A stretch of 52,764 nt of DNA from Saprospiraceae bacterium (lineage in GTDB: Bacteria > Bacteroidota > Bacteroidia > Chitinophagales > Saprospiraceae): the NCBI GenBank assembly GCA_024103005.1, contig JAGFJA010000001.1, forward strand, positions 1 to 52,764, given 5' to 3'. Positions 26,526 to 35,254 of this stretch are shown here, one piece after another. Position 1 is the first letter of the stretch; each line of letters opens with the position of its first letter. The position numbers and the translations under genes were made by a program. Below the pieces are notes generated by a model. That model saw nothing but the letters and a program-made list of their open reading frames with translations. It was not told where the DNA came from and made no database searches.

Positions 26526-27221
26526 TTACCACTTATAAATGTCGTAGGATAAGGACAGCCTCATCTTAAAAGGATTATATGGATCGACCTTTAATCCATT
26601 GTTGGCGATGGCATCGTCCCTGTATTTCCAATGCCATGCCCGTACTCCGACATTCAGATTAAACCTCTTATATCCCATAAAAATACCGGGATATAATTCT
26701 GTAGAAAAATATTCAATTCGACTAGCTTTTAGATTATATGGTTCAATATGTTTTAGGAAAGACACATTTCCTATACCTGAAAAACTCAATCCTAATTTTA
26801 TTTTTTTATCTAAAACATTAAATTTGATTTCAGGTACTGTCTGTATTAAATGGTAATATGATTTTTCTCTCCATACAAATACATCAAATCTTTCTCCCAA
26901 ATTATATACATTAACTGGAATAAAAAAATCCTGGATCATCCGTGAATAATCAAGTTCAATTCCTATAGATAATTTATTTTTAAATATTTTAAAGTATCCT
27001 ATCCCAATAAAATACTCATCATCAGGAGAGTTATCGTCCAAGTGCCTAATTACTGTATTTGCTATTGCTGTTGGATATTCGTCATAAAGGAAATCATACC
27101 TTTTATCCACTTTACCAATCGAGTATCCGGTAAATATTTTTAACGTTTTATTCTGTCCATCTACATTATAAGCAATGAACAGAAAAGTCAAATACACAAG
27201 GGGCATCATTAATCTTTTCAT
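26526..27221 (-). CDS. hypothetical exported protein, probable beta-barrel
   Basis: The 231-residue protein has a signal peptide (LMMPLVYLTFLFIAYNVDG, cleavage near residue 22). The rest is strands rich in Tyr and Phe (DEYFIGIGYFKIF, NKLSIGIELDYSRM, KIKLGLSFSGIGNVS, RFNLNVGVRAWHW), ending MRLSLSYDIYKW, which fits an outer-membrane barrel closing strand. No family is recognised. Its ATG overlaps the stop of the upstream sorting-domain remnant. The 3' end is followed by a gap of about 200 bases with no gene. Confidence 0.6.
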   Translation of the reverse strand: MKRLMMPLVYLTFLFIAYNVDGQNKTLKIFTGYSIGKVDKRYDFLYDEYPTAIANTVIRHLDDNSPDDEYFIGIGYFKIFKNKLSIGIELDYSRMIQDFFIPVNVYNLGERFDVFVWREKSYYHLIQTVPEIKFNVLDKKIKLGLSFSGIGNVSFLKHIEPYNLKASRIEYFSTELYPGIFMGYKRFNLNVGVRAWHWKYRDDAIANNGLKVDPYNPFKMRLSLSYDIYKW

Positions 27222-27403
27222 TGCTTTATGATTTTTTGTGTTATCAATTGATTTTTGGTCTTAAATTGAATCAGATATATTCCCGGCAGATAATTACCCA
27301 TATTGATATCAATCCTGTTTTCTTCTAACTTAAAAGACTCCTTTATTGCTCCATTGATGGCGTATATGCTTAGCTCAGATTCAGTCCTTTTATCGAAGAC
27401 CAT
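27218..27403 (-). pseudogene. orphan T9SS type A sorting domain (truncated cargo gene)
   Basis: The 61 residues have the layout of a type IX secretion C-terminal domain: ELSIYAINGAIKESFKLEEN, then IDINMGNYLPGIYLIQFKTK and a closing LITQKIIKQ. Cargo proteins carry this at the end of hundreds of residues; here no signal peptide or passenger domain precedes it. The upstream 590 bases hold no matching frame. It is most likely the surviving 3' end of a deleted cargo gene. Its stop still overlaps the start of the next gene (ATGA), so the original gene was probably coupled to the barrel gene. Confidence 0.65.
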
Positions 27404-28003
27404 AAATGTGGCACTATTACAAAGCCCTCATCAAAATAACGAGTAATAAGCACTTAATGGTTAATAATTTTAGATAAAAAAATCAAGCCTAAAACACCAT
27501 TTTGGTCATCATGCTGACCAAGGCTGAGTTTTCAGTTTAACACCTCGTCATCTTTTGAATTATCTCTTTCAGATTGTTCCTGTTTTACTGTCAATCTTGT
27601 GTTTTGCTTTGTTCAATCGATTGTTACTACGCGGACAGACTGTGATATGTTGTTCATGCTCACAGTTGATGATCCGCCATTTTTTATCATCATTACTATT
27701 CCGGATATTGTTCCGACTAGTTTCCATGCACTTAAGTCCATCCACAACATGGTAAAACATTTATGGAAAGGAATTAAGCAGTAAGTATAATGAGGGAGGT
27801 TTTGATTCCTAATCTTGGCATTAATACTGCAGGAAAGAAATCGCGGTTTTACTTTCTTGATGGGAAGCTATTTCAATAAGCAGGGGATCAAAGAAGTATT
27901 TTATAAACAAAGTCAACTAATTGGATTAATATTGTAGTCTCCTTCGAGCGGGAATGCTTTATTTACGGCGTTGGTGAGAAGGTGAGAAAAAAAAGAATTG
28001 TTT
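27404..28003. other. gene-free region with hairpin and weak ORF debris
   Basis: About 600 bases without a convincing gene. Three overlapping short frames at 27555-27784, two plus and one minus, contradict each other and match nothing I know. A perfect 7-bp hairpin, TTGGTCA-TCATGC-TGACCAA, lies at 27502-27521. Together with the truncated sorting-domain gene next door, this looks like a deletion or decayed-insertion scar. Confidence 0.4.
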
Positions 28004-29695
28004 ATGAATAAAATAATTTCAACGGTTATTTTTTGTGTCTTTGTTTTCAGTACAATGGCAGATGCACAATCATCTTTTCCTGATCTGACAGGAGCCTATA
28101 CCATTGTTTATTCTACGACATTCAACGGAAAGGAAGCTGATGATGGAAACCATACGTTTGTATTTTCCAATAAACATTATACCCTTGTCACCAGGGAAAA
28201 AAATTTGACTAATCAGAAAGATTATCCTTTTGAGTATTATGTTATCGACCGGAAAAATAATATTCAGATGCTATATGCAGTCCTTGGTGCGGATAAGATT
28301 ATCCAGGCGCAGGATAGCAATGCAATAGCTAAGCAGAAGTGGATTTTTACGAATGAGACAAAGACCATACTCGGGCATCTCTGCAAAAAGGCTACTACTT
28401 CAGTCAATTCCAACTTGTATGAACTATGGTTTACTGACAAAATGAAAATAAAGGGTGCGCCGACTATCCTGGGTCAGGATCTTGGTCTGGTGCTTCAGAT
28501 GGTTCGGAATGGGAATACTGTGACTACGGCGATTGAGATAAGACAGAGCAAGGTTGACTTACCGGAATGTTTCCGACCAAAAGAAGTAAGTCCGCTAGAC
28601 CTGCTGACTTATCGGGATGAAATTTGGAAAAGCCGGTATGTGACCATTCCTGTATTTAACCGGCAACGCATCAATTTTACGGATTCACTTTCAGCTCAAG
28701 AGGGCGTAATGCAGTATGCAAGTGGGACTATTGTCGTCAAAAAAATTCATTTTCCCCGGTTTTCCGATGCAAAGAATATATTTATTGATTTGAAGGAACA
28801 GTCAGCAGGAGACGCCTACGATCGTACCGGAACGGTATTTTTGATTCCGGAGGACAAGAAAATTTCTTTTCTGGAAGGCTTAAATTCCGGCGTGCAGACA
28901 CTTCCGGTTTATGAAAATGGAAATGGCAGGAAGTATTATGGGGTTGTTGCCACTTCCGATTATACGCCGGCATTGGAACTTATGCGTTTTTTTACGCCAT
29001 TTGGTATCCATCATTTTAATTACCTGCGATTGAAGGACAAACAGTGGCAGGACGCTGTCTTGTACCGTCAGGATATCACCGCATACAGTAGCCTTCTGAG
29101 CGGAAAAGATGTTTATATAGGTGTCTTTATAGGGAATTACGACAAAGGAGGACACATAATAGATTTAAATATTACTATTCACCGAGGTGGTGAAGAGCAG
29201 CGGATACCGGACAAGGTTATGCCGCTATTTAATACGCTCAACATCATGGAGATGGCAGGTCAGGACTATGGTACCATGTTTGACAGAGACAGTGGTCTTG
29301 TGGTGGAGTTTCATCTGAAAGATACTGTAAAAAATGCTGTTTTGAGATATATCACTACCGGTCATGGCGGGTGGGGCAACGGAGATGAATTTGTCCCAAA
29401 GGTTAACACCATATATCTCAATGGGCAAAAAGTTTGGTCTATGATACCCTGGAGGGAGGATTGCGGTTCGTACAGACTGTATAATCCGGCTTCAGGTAAT
29501 TTTAATGATGGGCTTTCCTCGTCAGATTTTAGTCGTTCCAACTGGTGTCCGGGGACGATAACCAACCCCTACCTGATACCCTTAGGTACTCTGCCGGCAG
29601 GCAAACACAAGATACAAATCACAATTCCGCAAGGTGCACCTGAAGGCAGCAGCTTCAGTGCGTGGAATGTCTCCGGTGTACTCACAGGAGATTGA
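28004..29695 (+). CDS. PNGase F-like glycoamidase with N-terminal GLPGLI-type domain
   Basis: The ATG at 28004 (a TTG two codons earlier is less likely) gives 563 residues with signal peptide NKIISTVIFCVFVFSTMADA. Residues about 25-190 look like a GLPGLI-family domain (KWIFTNETKTILGHLCKKA, YELWFTDKMKIKGAPTI). From about 205 on come the two jelly-rolls of peptide-N-glycosidase F: GDAYDRTGTVFLIP in the first, then ITTGHGGWGNGDEF, WSMIPWREDCGSYR and DFSRSNWCPGTITNPYLIPL in the second. The Asp of AYDR and Glu of GDEF sit where the family's catalytic acids are expected. The enzyme would remove whole N-glycans from glycoproteins outside the cytoplasm. The N-terminal domain is an addition to classical PNGase F. 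Confidence 0.8.
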   Translation: MNKIISTVIFCVFVFSTMADAQSSFPDLTGAYTIVYSTTFNGKEADDGNHTFVFSNKHYTLVTREKNLTNQKDYPFEYYVIDRKNNIQMLYAVLGADKIIQAQDSNAIAKQKWIFTNETKTILGHLCKKATTSVNSNLYELWFTDKMKIKGAPTILGQDLGLVLQMVRNGNTVTTAIEIRQSKVDLPECFRPKEVSPLDLLTYRDEIWKSRYVTIPVFNRQRINFTDSLSAQEGVMQYASGTIVVKKIHFPRFSDAKNIFIDLKEQSAGDAYDRTGTVFLIPEDKKISFLEGLNSGVQTLPVYENGNGRKYYGVVATSDYTPALELMRFFTPFGIHHFNYLRLKDKQWQDAVLYRQDITAYSSLLSGKDVYIGVFIGNYDKGGHIIDLNITIHRGGEEQRIPDKVMPLFNTLNIMEMAGQDYGTMFDRDSGLVVEFHLKDTVKNAVLRYITTGHGGWGNGDEFVPKVNTIYLNGQKVWSMIPWREDCGSYRLYNPASGNFNDGLSSSDFSRSNWCPGTITNPYLIPLGTLPAGKHKIQITIPQGAPEGSSFSAWNVSGVLTGD

Positions 29696-29706
29696 TTTAG
29701 GGGCAA

Positions 29707-30441
29707 TCAGGGGAGAATATTCCAGTTGATATACCCCAAAGATTCTTTCCGGGTCAAAATATTGAGGTATTTATAGGATGTCTGTTTGTGTGGATTGAAA
29801 TAAAACTGAGTTATACTTGTTGTTTTTAGAAAGCCTCTGTCGATGACCATTCCTTCCTTATCGCCGTCACCGGTGTATTTGTGAAAATTCCATATTGCAT
29901 CAGCTATATTTTCTTCATTGTCTTCATTTAATAAAAAGGCATTAAAGAGCTGTTGGCGATCTTGCTTTTGTTGGGGAGAATATGTCATTGCGGCTGACCA
30001 GATTTGCGGAATGTCAGGATTATTGGATTGTATATGGACTTCAGTTCCATCCCACACGACTTCCAGGATTTGCATTTTTTTAGACCAGGAGAATATAAGC
30101 CCGTAAAACTGTTCTATTCCGGTGAAATCGTAATACTTTAGGGCTGATGACAAGTCTGCAGCTATAAGCAACTCCTTGACTACTGTGCCCCGGCTTTTTC
30201 GGTATGACGCAAGGCGTTGATGTCTTTCGAAAGCACCGTTCATTAACGCCATCAGACGATTCTGCGAGCTCATGCCGATCCAGGTTCCTCCTGCTTGAAT
30301 GTCCTTTGGGTAAAACAGAAGGCTGTCTGGTTCCTTATAAAGGGCAGGTGGCAGCGCAGGCCGGCTGACGGCTTCGTCTCTGTTATCGGTTACAACAAAG
30401 TGTCCCGGTTTGACTGAGGGTATGTAGGTAATGGTACACAT
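29707..30441 (-). CDS. TANGO2/NRDE-family protein
   Basis: This 244-residue cytoplasmic protein starts MCTITYIP and has DNRDEAVSRPALPP near residues 20-33, with the NRDE signature. The family blocks IQAGGTWIGMSSQNRLMALM and NGAFERH follow. The second residue, Cys, and the overall pattern suggest an N-terminal-nucleophile fold. Human TANGO2 loss causes metabolic crises, and bacterial relatives have been linked to heme handling; no reaction is settled. The gene converges on the PNGase-like gene, separated by 11 bases. Confidence 0.85.
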   Translation of the reverse strand: MCTITYIPSVKPGHFVVTDNRDEAVSRPALPPALYKEPDSLLFYPKDIQAGGTWIGMSSQNRLMALMNGAFERHQRLASYRKSRGTVVKELLIAADLSSALKYYDFTGIEQFYGLIFSWSKKMQILEVVWDGTEVHIQSNNPDIPQIWSAAMTYSPQQKQDRQQLFNAFLLNEDNEENIADAIWNFHKYTGDGDKEGMVIDRGFLKTTSITQFYFNPHKQTSYKYLNILTRKESLGYINWNILP

Positions 30442-30553
30442 TTGTCGGACTTGCTCCTTGCTGTTCTGTCATGAATATATTTGCAATCAATCTCGCAATT
30501 CCCGATGTAAAATTGATTTGTAAATCGGCTCCTTTTGTATTTTGAACATAAAA

Positions 30554-30587
30554 AAGGTATGAAAACTATTATTGCATTTCGTACCTT
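30554..30587 (-). terminator. intrinsic terminator of the Cys-rich secreted protein gene
   Basis: On the minus strand AAGGTACGAAA (30587-30577) pairs with TTTCATACCTT (30564-30554) with one wobble, followed by TTTT. It starts 15 bases past the stop at 30603. Confidence 0.75.
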
Positions 30588-30602
30588 ATCGTACCTTATA
30601 TT

Positions 30603-30962
30603 TTATTTCTTTCCTTTGTTTTTCTCAGGTTTCAGCAGTTTAAAATAGCTGGCTTTAAACCTGTCATTTACAACTTCTCCCTGAACTTCGGCCTTTCTCA
30701 CAGCCACACAAAATCCATTTTTATCATGCGGATGACCAAAGGCGTCTATTCCCACGCCATCGACATAATAAGCTTTGCCATCAATCTTCACCGCAAGGTC
30801 GCAGGAATGGCCTTCAAGATCAAAATTACACTCACCGCATGAGGCATCTACGGTCATCAGTTTTTTATTAGGGTCCGGTTTCTGGCTTAAAGACTTAGCA
30901 ACCTGACCATATCCGGCTGTAGAAATAAATAAGACTGTAATAAATAAGGTTAATATTTTCAT
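30603..30962 (-). CDS. small exported Cys/His-rich protein (DUF6370-like)
   Basis: The 119-residue protein has a signal peptide (KILTLFITVLFISTAGYG). The conserved core reads VDASCGECNFDLEGHSC, then AVKIDGKAYYVDGVG, IDAFGHPHDKNGFC and VRKAEVQGEVVNDRFKASYF. Four Cys and several His in a short span suggest metal binding or disulfides. It matches the DUF6370 family as I recall it. Its function is unknown. The tail is Lys-rich. It is transcribed alone. Confidence 0.7.
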   Translation of the reverse strand: MKILTLFITVLFISTAGYGQVAKSLSQKPDPNKKLMTVDASCGECNFDLEGHSCDLAVKIDGKAYYVDGVGIDAFGHPHDKNGFCVAVRKAEVQGEVVNDRFKASYFKLLKPEKNKGKK

Positions 30963-31096
30963 GATAAATTTTATTTTTCAATATAATGTCAATTAACTCA
31001 AGATTGTTCACATTCGATCTCCCAATTTTATCTTTCAACCCATGGTAAAAGACTCTATGCAATTACCATCTGCCATTTTTCTCCCGCTTTAATTGA

Positions 31097-34000
31097 TTAT
31101 ATTTTAGGAGGAATGAGCTTATATACCACCGGGGTTACTATCCTTGACAGCAGGGTTGAACTTATCAGGCCTCCGATCATCACGATAGCAAGCGGTGAGA
31201 TGAGTGGGTTGTTGGACCAGGCTATTGGCAATAGGCCGCCTATGGCTGTGAGAGTAGTCAGGATAATGGGGAGGAAGCGTTTTTCACCGGCTTCTTCGAT
31301 AGCTTCCATGAGGCTTACACCCTGTTGACGAAGCTGGTTGGTGAAGTCCACTAATAGTATTGTATTTTTTACTTCTATTCCTGCAAGTGCTACAATACCT
31401 ACTGTCGCCACAAAGGAAAGTGTGTTGTTTGTCAGCCAAAGAGCGATTACGGCTCCGACGATACCAAGGGGGATTACTGACAGGACGATGAGGGTACTCC
31501 TGAAAGTCTTAAACTGGAGGACGAGAATGGCAATAAAGAGGAAGGCCGTAATCAGGATGATGTAGTCAAAGCCTTTAAATGACTCCTGCCTGCCTTCAAC
31601 TTCGCCGCCCATCGTATAATGATAACCGCCGGGAAGAGGCATGCGGTCCATCTGTTGGATGACATTTTTGATAACCTCATTATTGGTGTATCCCTGTTGG
31701 ACAAAGGAGGTGACAGAGACCGTCCTTTCCTTGTTTAGGTGGTTGATAGTCTGAGCGGAAGATTCAAATTCGATATCAGCGATTTGATTCAATGGAATGG
31801 CTCTGCTGTCTGCTGTATTGACAAAGATATTTTGAAATACGCTGAAATCCGGATGTGGAGATCTGGGTACGGTGAGGAGGATGGCATATTCCTTGTCGCC
31901 TTTATTTAAGTCTGTATAGGTTCCCATCGGGATTCCAGCCAGAGCGAGACGGACCGTTCTGCTGATATTGATAATGGGGACGCCGAGGCTATTTGCCTTT
32001 GCCTTATTAATTTTGACACGGATATCGGTTTTTTCGGTTTTAACGGGGTTGGTGACATAAAGTGTCCCCGGTATTTGACTGAGCAGCTTTTCTGTCTTAA
32101 TGGCAAGATGGCGTAGTGTATCTAAATTGTCGCCCAACAGCCTTACCTCTATCGGGGCGATTTGGGGGATGCCTTGTTCGAAGTTGACTACCTTTACTTC
32201 AGCACCTGGAAAAGGGGTCCATTTTTTACGGAGTTGCTGGATGAGAGCAAGTTTGTCTTCGGGATTGGTATCGGGTTGGAGTTGGACAAATATTTGTGCA
32301 AAATCCGGTTGTTCATTGCGTTGCTGTACGTTGTAATAAATGCGGGGATTGCCTTTTCCTACATTGGCAGCATAGTATTTTATTTGTGGAATCTTTTTAA
32401 GTTCAGATTCGATGCGGCGGGTGATGGTGTCGGTATAGCTGATGTTTGACTGTGGCGGTGTGTTGATGTCTATCATAAACTGTGGTTTTTCTGATGCCGG
32501 AAACAGGCTTGTACCTACAATGGGAATCATCCAAAGGGAGGCTATGAAGATGATAAGTGCAATGAGGAGGCTGAATATCGGATGTTTGAGAGCCTTATCC
32601 AACAATTTGGAATAGGTGGCGTGAATGCCTTTTTGTAATATTGTAAGAAAAATATTTTCATGATTTGAAGTGGATGATTTGAGCAGTTTGCCGGAGAGAT
32701 ATGGTACCACGGTTAGGGAGACTAATAACGAGCCGGAGATGGTAGTCATAACGGCAATGGGGAGACTTCGTATGAAATCTCCGGACGCTTCCGGCATGAA
32801 GGCAAGTGGTAGAAAGGCAATGATAAGGGTAGCTGTACAGCCCAAGACGGCAAGGCCTATCTGGTTGGTTGCCTTGATGACAGCCTCCTTCCGCGAATGT
32901 CCTTCACGGATCCACCGCTCTATATTTTCCACGACCACAATGGAATCGTCAACCAGCAAGCCTAAGGCAAGAACAAAGCCTACGATACTAAGCTGGTTGA
33001 GGGTATAGCCGAAAGTGTTAAGGAGGATAATACCCAGGCCTAAGGACAGCGGGATGGAGATCATGACGACAAGGGAAGCTCTGTTGCCAAGAGGTAGCAG
33101 GGTCAAAAGAACTAAGCTGATGGCGATGAGGAAGTCTTTACCCAGGCTGGAAAGCCTTTCATTGACGTTATCGGCCTGATCAAAGTGAAGTTGCATATCG
33201 ATGTTGTTGGGCAGACTTCTTCGATATTCTTCCAAAACTTTTAGGTAAGCTTTCTGTGCAGTGGAGATATTCTGTTTTTCTTTGAGGGCTGCCACCACAA
33301 AGATACCTCTATGACCATTGAGCCGTGTGATATAGTTATCGGGGCTGTAATCGTAATACACGTCTGCCACGTCTCTTAATCGGACAGGTCCCGTACCTCG
33401 GTTGATAATTATGGTATTCTTAACATCCTCCAAATTGGAATAATTGGCATTGGTTCGAATATTGTAAGTCTGAGATCCTTCGACGATAGAACCTCCGGGG
33501 ATGCTGGTCATCTCACTTTGCAAGGCATTGGCGACTAGAAGTGTGGGAATGTTAAACTGAGCCATTTTATTCAGTTTGAGATCCACCCGGATGAGACGAT
33601 CGTGAGTACCGTGCAGCTTTACATTTTTAAGTTGGATAACCTGCTCAAGGGCTTTTTGAAGACCTTCACCTGCCCGGAGAAGAGCGTCTTCAGAGGCGTT
33701 TTCAGAGATTAAGCCAACCTGCAGGATGTTAACGTCGGAAGCTGTTGCCTTCTGAATGTCAATCATCTGGATCCCTTCAGGCAACTGATCTCTCAGGCTA
33801 TTCACTTCACGGACCAGTTCCTGATATTTATCGTTGATATTTACATTGTAGTTATAATCTACCTGCATCACGGTAAGCCCATCCCTTATAAAGCTTTTTA
33901 CTTTCTTTATGTCGGATAGGCTAAAGATCTTTTTTTCAATGGGGTCAACCACCATTTTTTCAATATCTTCAGGTCCGGCACCGGGATAGACAATAACTAT

Positions 34001-34138
34001 AGGGAAGATAGGAGCCGAAAATTCGGGATCTTCCGAACGGGGCATTCTCAGTAAGGTGGAAATTGCTACAGCAACTACCATGAGGACCATGATGAGGGTA
34101 AATTGACTGTTTTTTATAGCGTATTCAGATATTTTCAT
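31097..34138 (-). CDS. RND efflux pump, inner-membrane permease
   Basis: The 1013-residue proton-driven pump has the twelve-helix, two-lobed plan of AcrB-like permeases, with N-terminal AIKNSQFTLIMVLMVVAVAI. The porter motifs PGAGPEDIEKMVVDPIEKKI are present. The proton-relay helix reads LGLLVDDSIVVVENIERW, with the paired Asp, and the second half ends in IVALAGIEVKNTILLVDF. The substrate-binding loops are closer to the general hydrophobic/amphiphilic (HAE-like) class than to the metal class, but the substrate is not predictable. It is the last gene of an operon with the TetR regulator, outer-membrane channel and adaptor, all needed to span both membranes. Confidence 0.93.
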   Translation of the reverse strand: MKISEYAIKNSQFTLIMVLMVVAVAISTLLRMPRSEDPEFSAPIFPIVIVYPGAGPEDIEKMVVDPIEKKIFSLSDIKKVKSFIRDGLTVMQVDYNYNVNINDKYQELVREVNSLRDQLPEGIQMIDIQKATASDVNILQVGLISENASEDALLRAGEGLQKALEQVIQLKNVKLHGTHDRLIRVDLKLNKMAQFNIPTLLVANALQSEMTSIPGGSIVEGSQTYNIRTNANYSNLEDVKNTIIINRGTGPVRLRDVADVYYDYSPDNYITRLNGHRGIFVVAALKEKQNISTAQKAYLKVLEEYRRSLPNNIDMQLHFDQADNVNERLSSLGKDFLIAISLVLLTLLPLGNRASLVVMISIPLSLGLGIILLNTFGYTLNQLSIVGFVLALGLLVDDSIVVVENIERWIREGHSRKEAVIKATNQIGLAVLGCTATLIIAFLPLAFMPEASGDFIRSLPIAVMTTISGSLLVSLTVVPYLSGKLLKSSTSNHENIFLTILQKGIHATYSKLLDKALKHPIFSLLIALIIFIASLWMIPIVGTSLFPASEKPQFMIDINTPPQSNISYTDTITRRIESELKKIPQIKYYAANVGKGNPRIYYNVQQRNEQPDFAQIFVQLQPDTNPEDKLALIQQLRKKWTPFPGAEVKVVNFEQGIPQIAPIEVRLLGDNLDTLRHLAIKTEKLLSQIPGTLYVTNPVKTEKTDIRVKINKAKANSLGVPIINISRTVRLALAGIPMGTYTDLNKGDKEYAILLTVPRSPHPDFSVFQNIFVNTADSRAIPLNQIADIEFESSAQTINHLNKERTVSVTSFVQQGYTNNEVIKNVIQQMDRMPLPGGYHYTMGGEVEGRQESFKGFDYIILITAFLFIAILVLQFKTFRSTLIVLSVIPLGIVGAVIALWLTNNTLSFVATVGIVALAGIEVKNTILLVDFTNQLRQQGVSLMEAIEEAGEKRFLPIILTTLTAIGGLLPIAWSNNPLISPLAIVMIGGLISSTLLSRIVTPVVYKLIPPKI

Positions 34139-34205
34139 CGATATATTGGATTTAATTCAGTGAATTTTTCACGAGAGGATCCTTTTAAAAGTCCGAATGA
34201 CTGTA

Positions 34206-35246
34206 TTATTCAGTCAATTTAATCATTGAGCCTTCTTTTAAATAGGCATTTCCTTCGAGGATGATGCGGTTGTAATTTTCTAAACCGGATGAAATGATGA
34301 CATTGGGATGTGAAAGCCGTTCAATGACGACCTTTACCTTGTGTGCCTTGTGATCATCCGTTGCCACGAAGACATAACCGGTATCTTTTTCTGCGTCCAG
34401 CAGGGCATTATATGGAATCGACCATACAGATTGAGGTTTGGAACATACAATAGTCGCTGTGCCAAACAGTCCTGCCGCCAATTTATTTTTGTATTTATTG
34501 TCAATAGAAATGTTGAGGTTGAAGGTGCCGGAAGAGGGATCCAGACCCTCAGATTTGGAGGTTACCGTACCCTGCATTTTGATGTCGGGATAAGCATCTG
34601 TGACCACGGTTGCCCGATCTCCTATTTCTATAGTTGCCCACTGCCGGTCGCTGACACCAGCCCTGAGGACCCATTGGCCGTCGCTGGCACCATTGATTAG
34701 CAAGACGGGAGTGCCAGGACCGACGATCTGACCTTCCTGCGCGTACTTTCTAAGAACGTAACCTGAGCGGGTGGCACGCATTTCGGCGGTATTCAGGTTA
34801 TATTGTGCATTGATGACCTGCTGACGTGCAATGTCAAGTGCTGTTTTGGCATTTTGCATTTGTTCGAAGGTGGCCACACTGTCCTTATACAGGTTGGATG
34901 CACGATTAAAGTCTCTTTCTGCTTTGGAGAGCCCTATTTCAGACTGTTTGACCAGGGTTCCAATTTCAGTTTTGTCCAGGGCGGCCAGCAATTGACCTTT
35001 TTTAATATGATCGCCTTCACGGACGTAGATGGTACGGATAGTCCCGCCGTTTTTAAACGCCATGACCGATTCGTCTTCCGTTGAGAATCGTCCTGACACC
35101 TGGTATAGGGAGTTCATAGAATCCCGATGAACCACCATAGTGCGCACGGGAATAATGTCATCCCCGGAAGGGGGAACAGTTTTTGTCTCTTTACAACTCA
35201 TCCAAAAGGAGAGTCCCAACAAAGGCAATAATATTTTTTGTCTCAT
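34206..35246 (-). CDS. RND efflux periplasmic adaptor (membrane fusion protein)
   Basis: The 346-residue lipoprotein has lipobox WMSC (Cys18). The split biotinyl/lipoyl domain is visible as GGTIRTIYVREGDHIKKGQL before the helical hairpin (LVKQSEIGLSKAERDFNRAS) and AEMRATRSGYVLRKYAQEGQ after it. The beta-barrel and membrane-proximal domains follow (VTSKSEGLDPSSGTFNLNIS). It bridges the permease and the TolC-like channel. It lies 8 bases after the channel gene and 67 bases before the permease gene. Confidence 0.92.
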   Translation of the reverse strand: MRQKILLPLLGLSFWMSCKETKTVPPSGDDIIPVRTMVVHRDSMNSLYQVSGRFSTEDESVMAFKNGGTIRTIYVREGDHIKKGQLLAALDKTEIGTLVKQSEIGLSKAERDFNRASNLYKDSVATFEQMQNAKTALDIARQQVINAQYNLNTAEMRATRSGYVLRKYAQEGQIVGPGTPVLLINGASDGQWVLRAGVSDRQWATIEIGDRATVVTDAYPDIKMQGTVTSKSEGLDPSSGTFNLNISIDNKYKNKLAAGLFGTATIVCSKPQSVWSIPYNALLDAEKDTGYVFVATDDHKAHKVKVVIERLSHPNVIISSGLENYNRIILEGNAYLKEGSMIKLTE

Positions 35247-35254
35247 AGGTTTGA

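Noticed and set aside
27555-27784. Three overlapping 60-odd codon ORFs on both strands
   Set aside because: They conflict with each other, match no family I know, and sit in a scar-like gap.
31113-33008. Several plus-strand ORFs of 70-112 codons
   Set aside because: All are antisense shadows of the RND permease gene.
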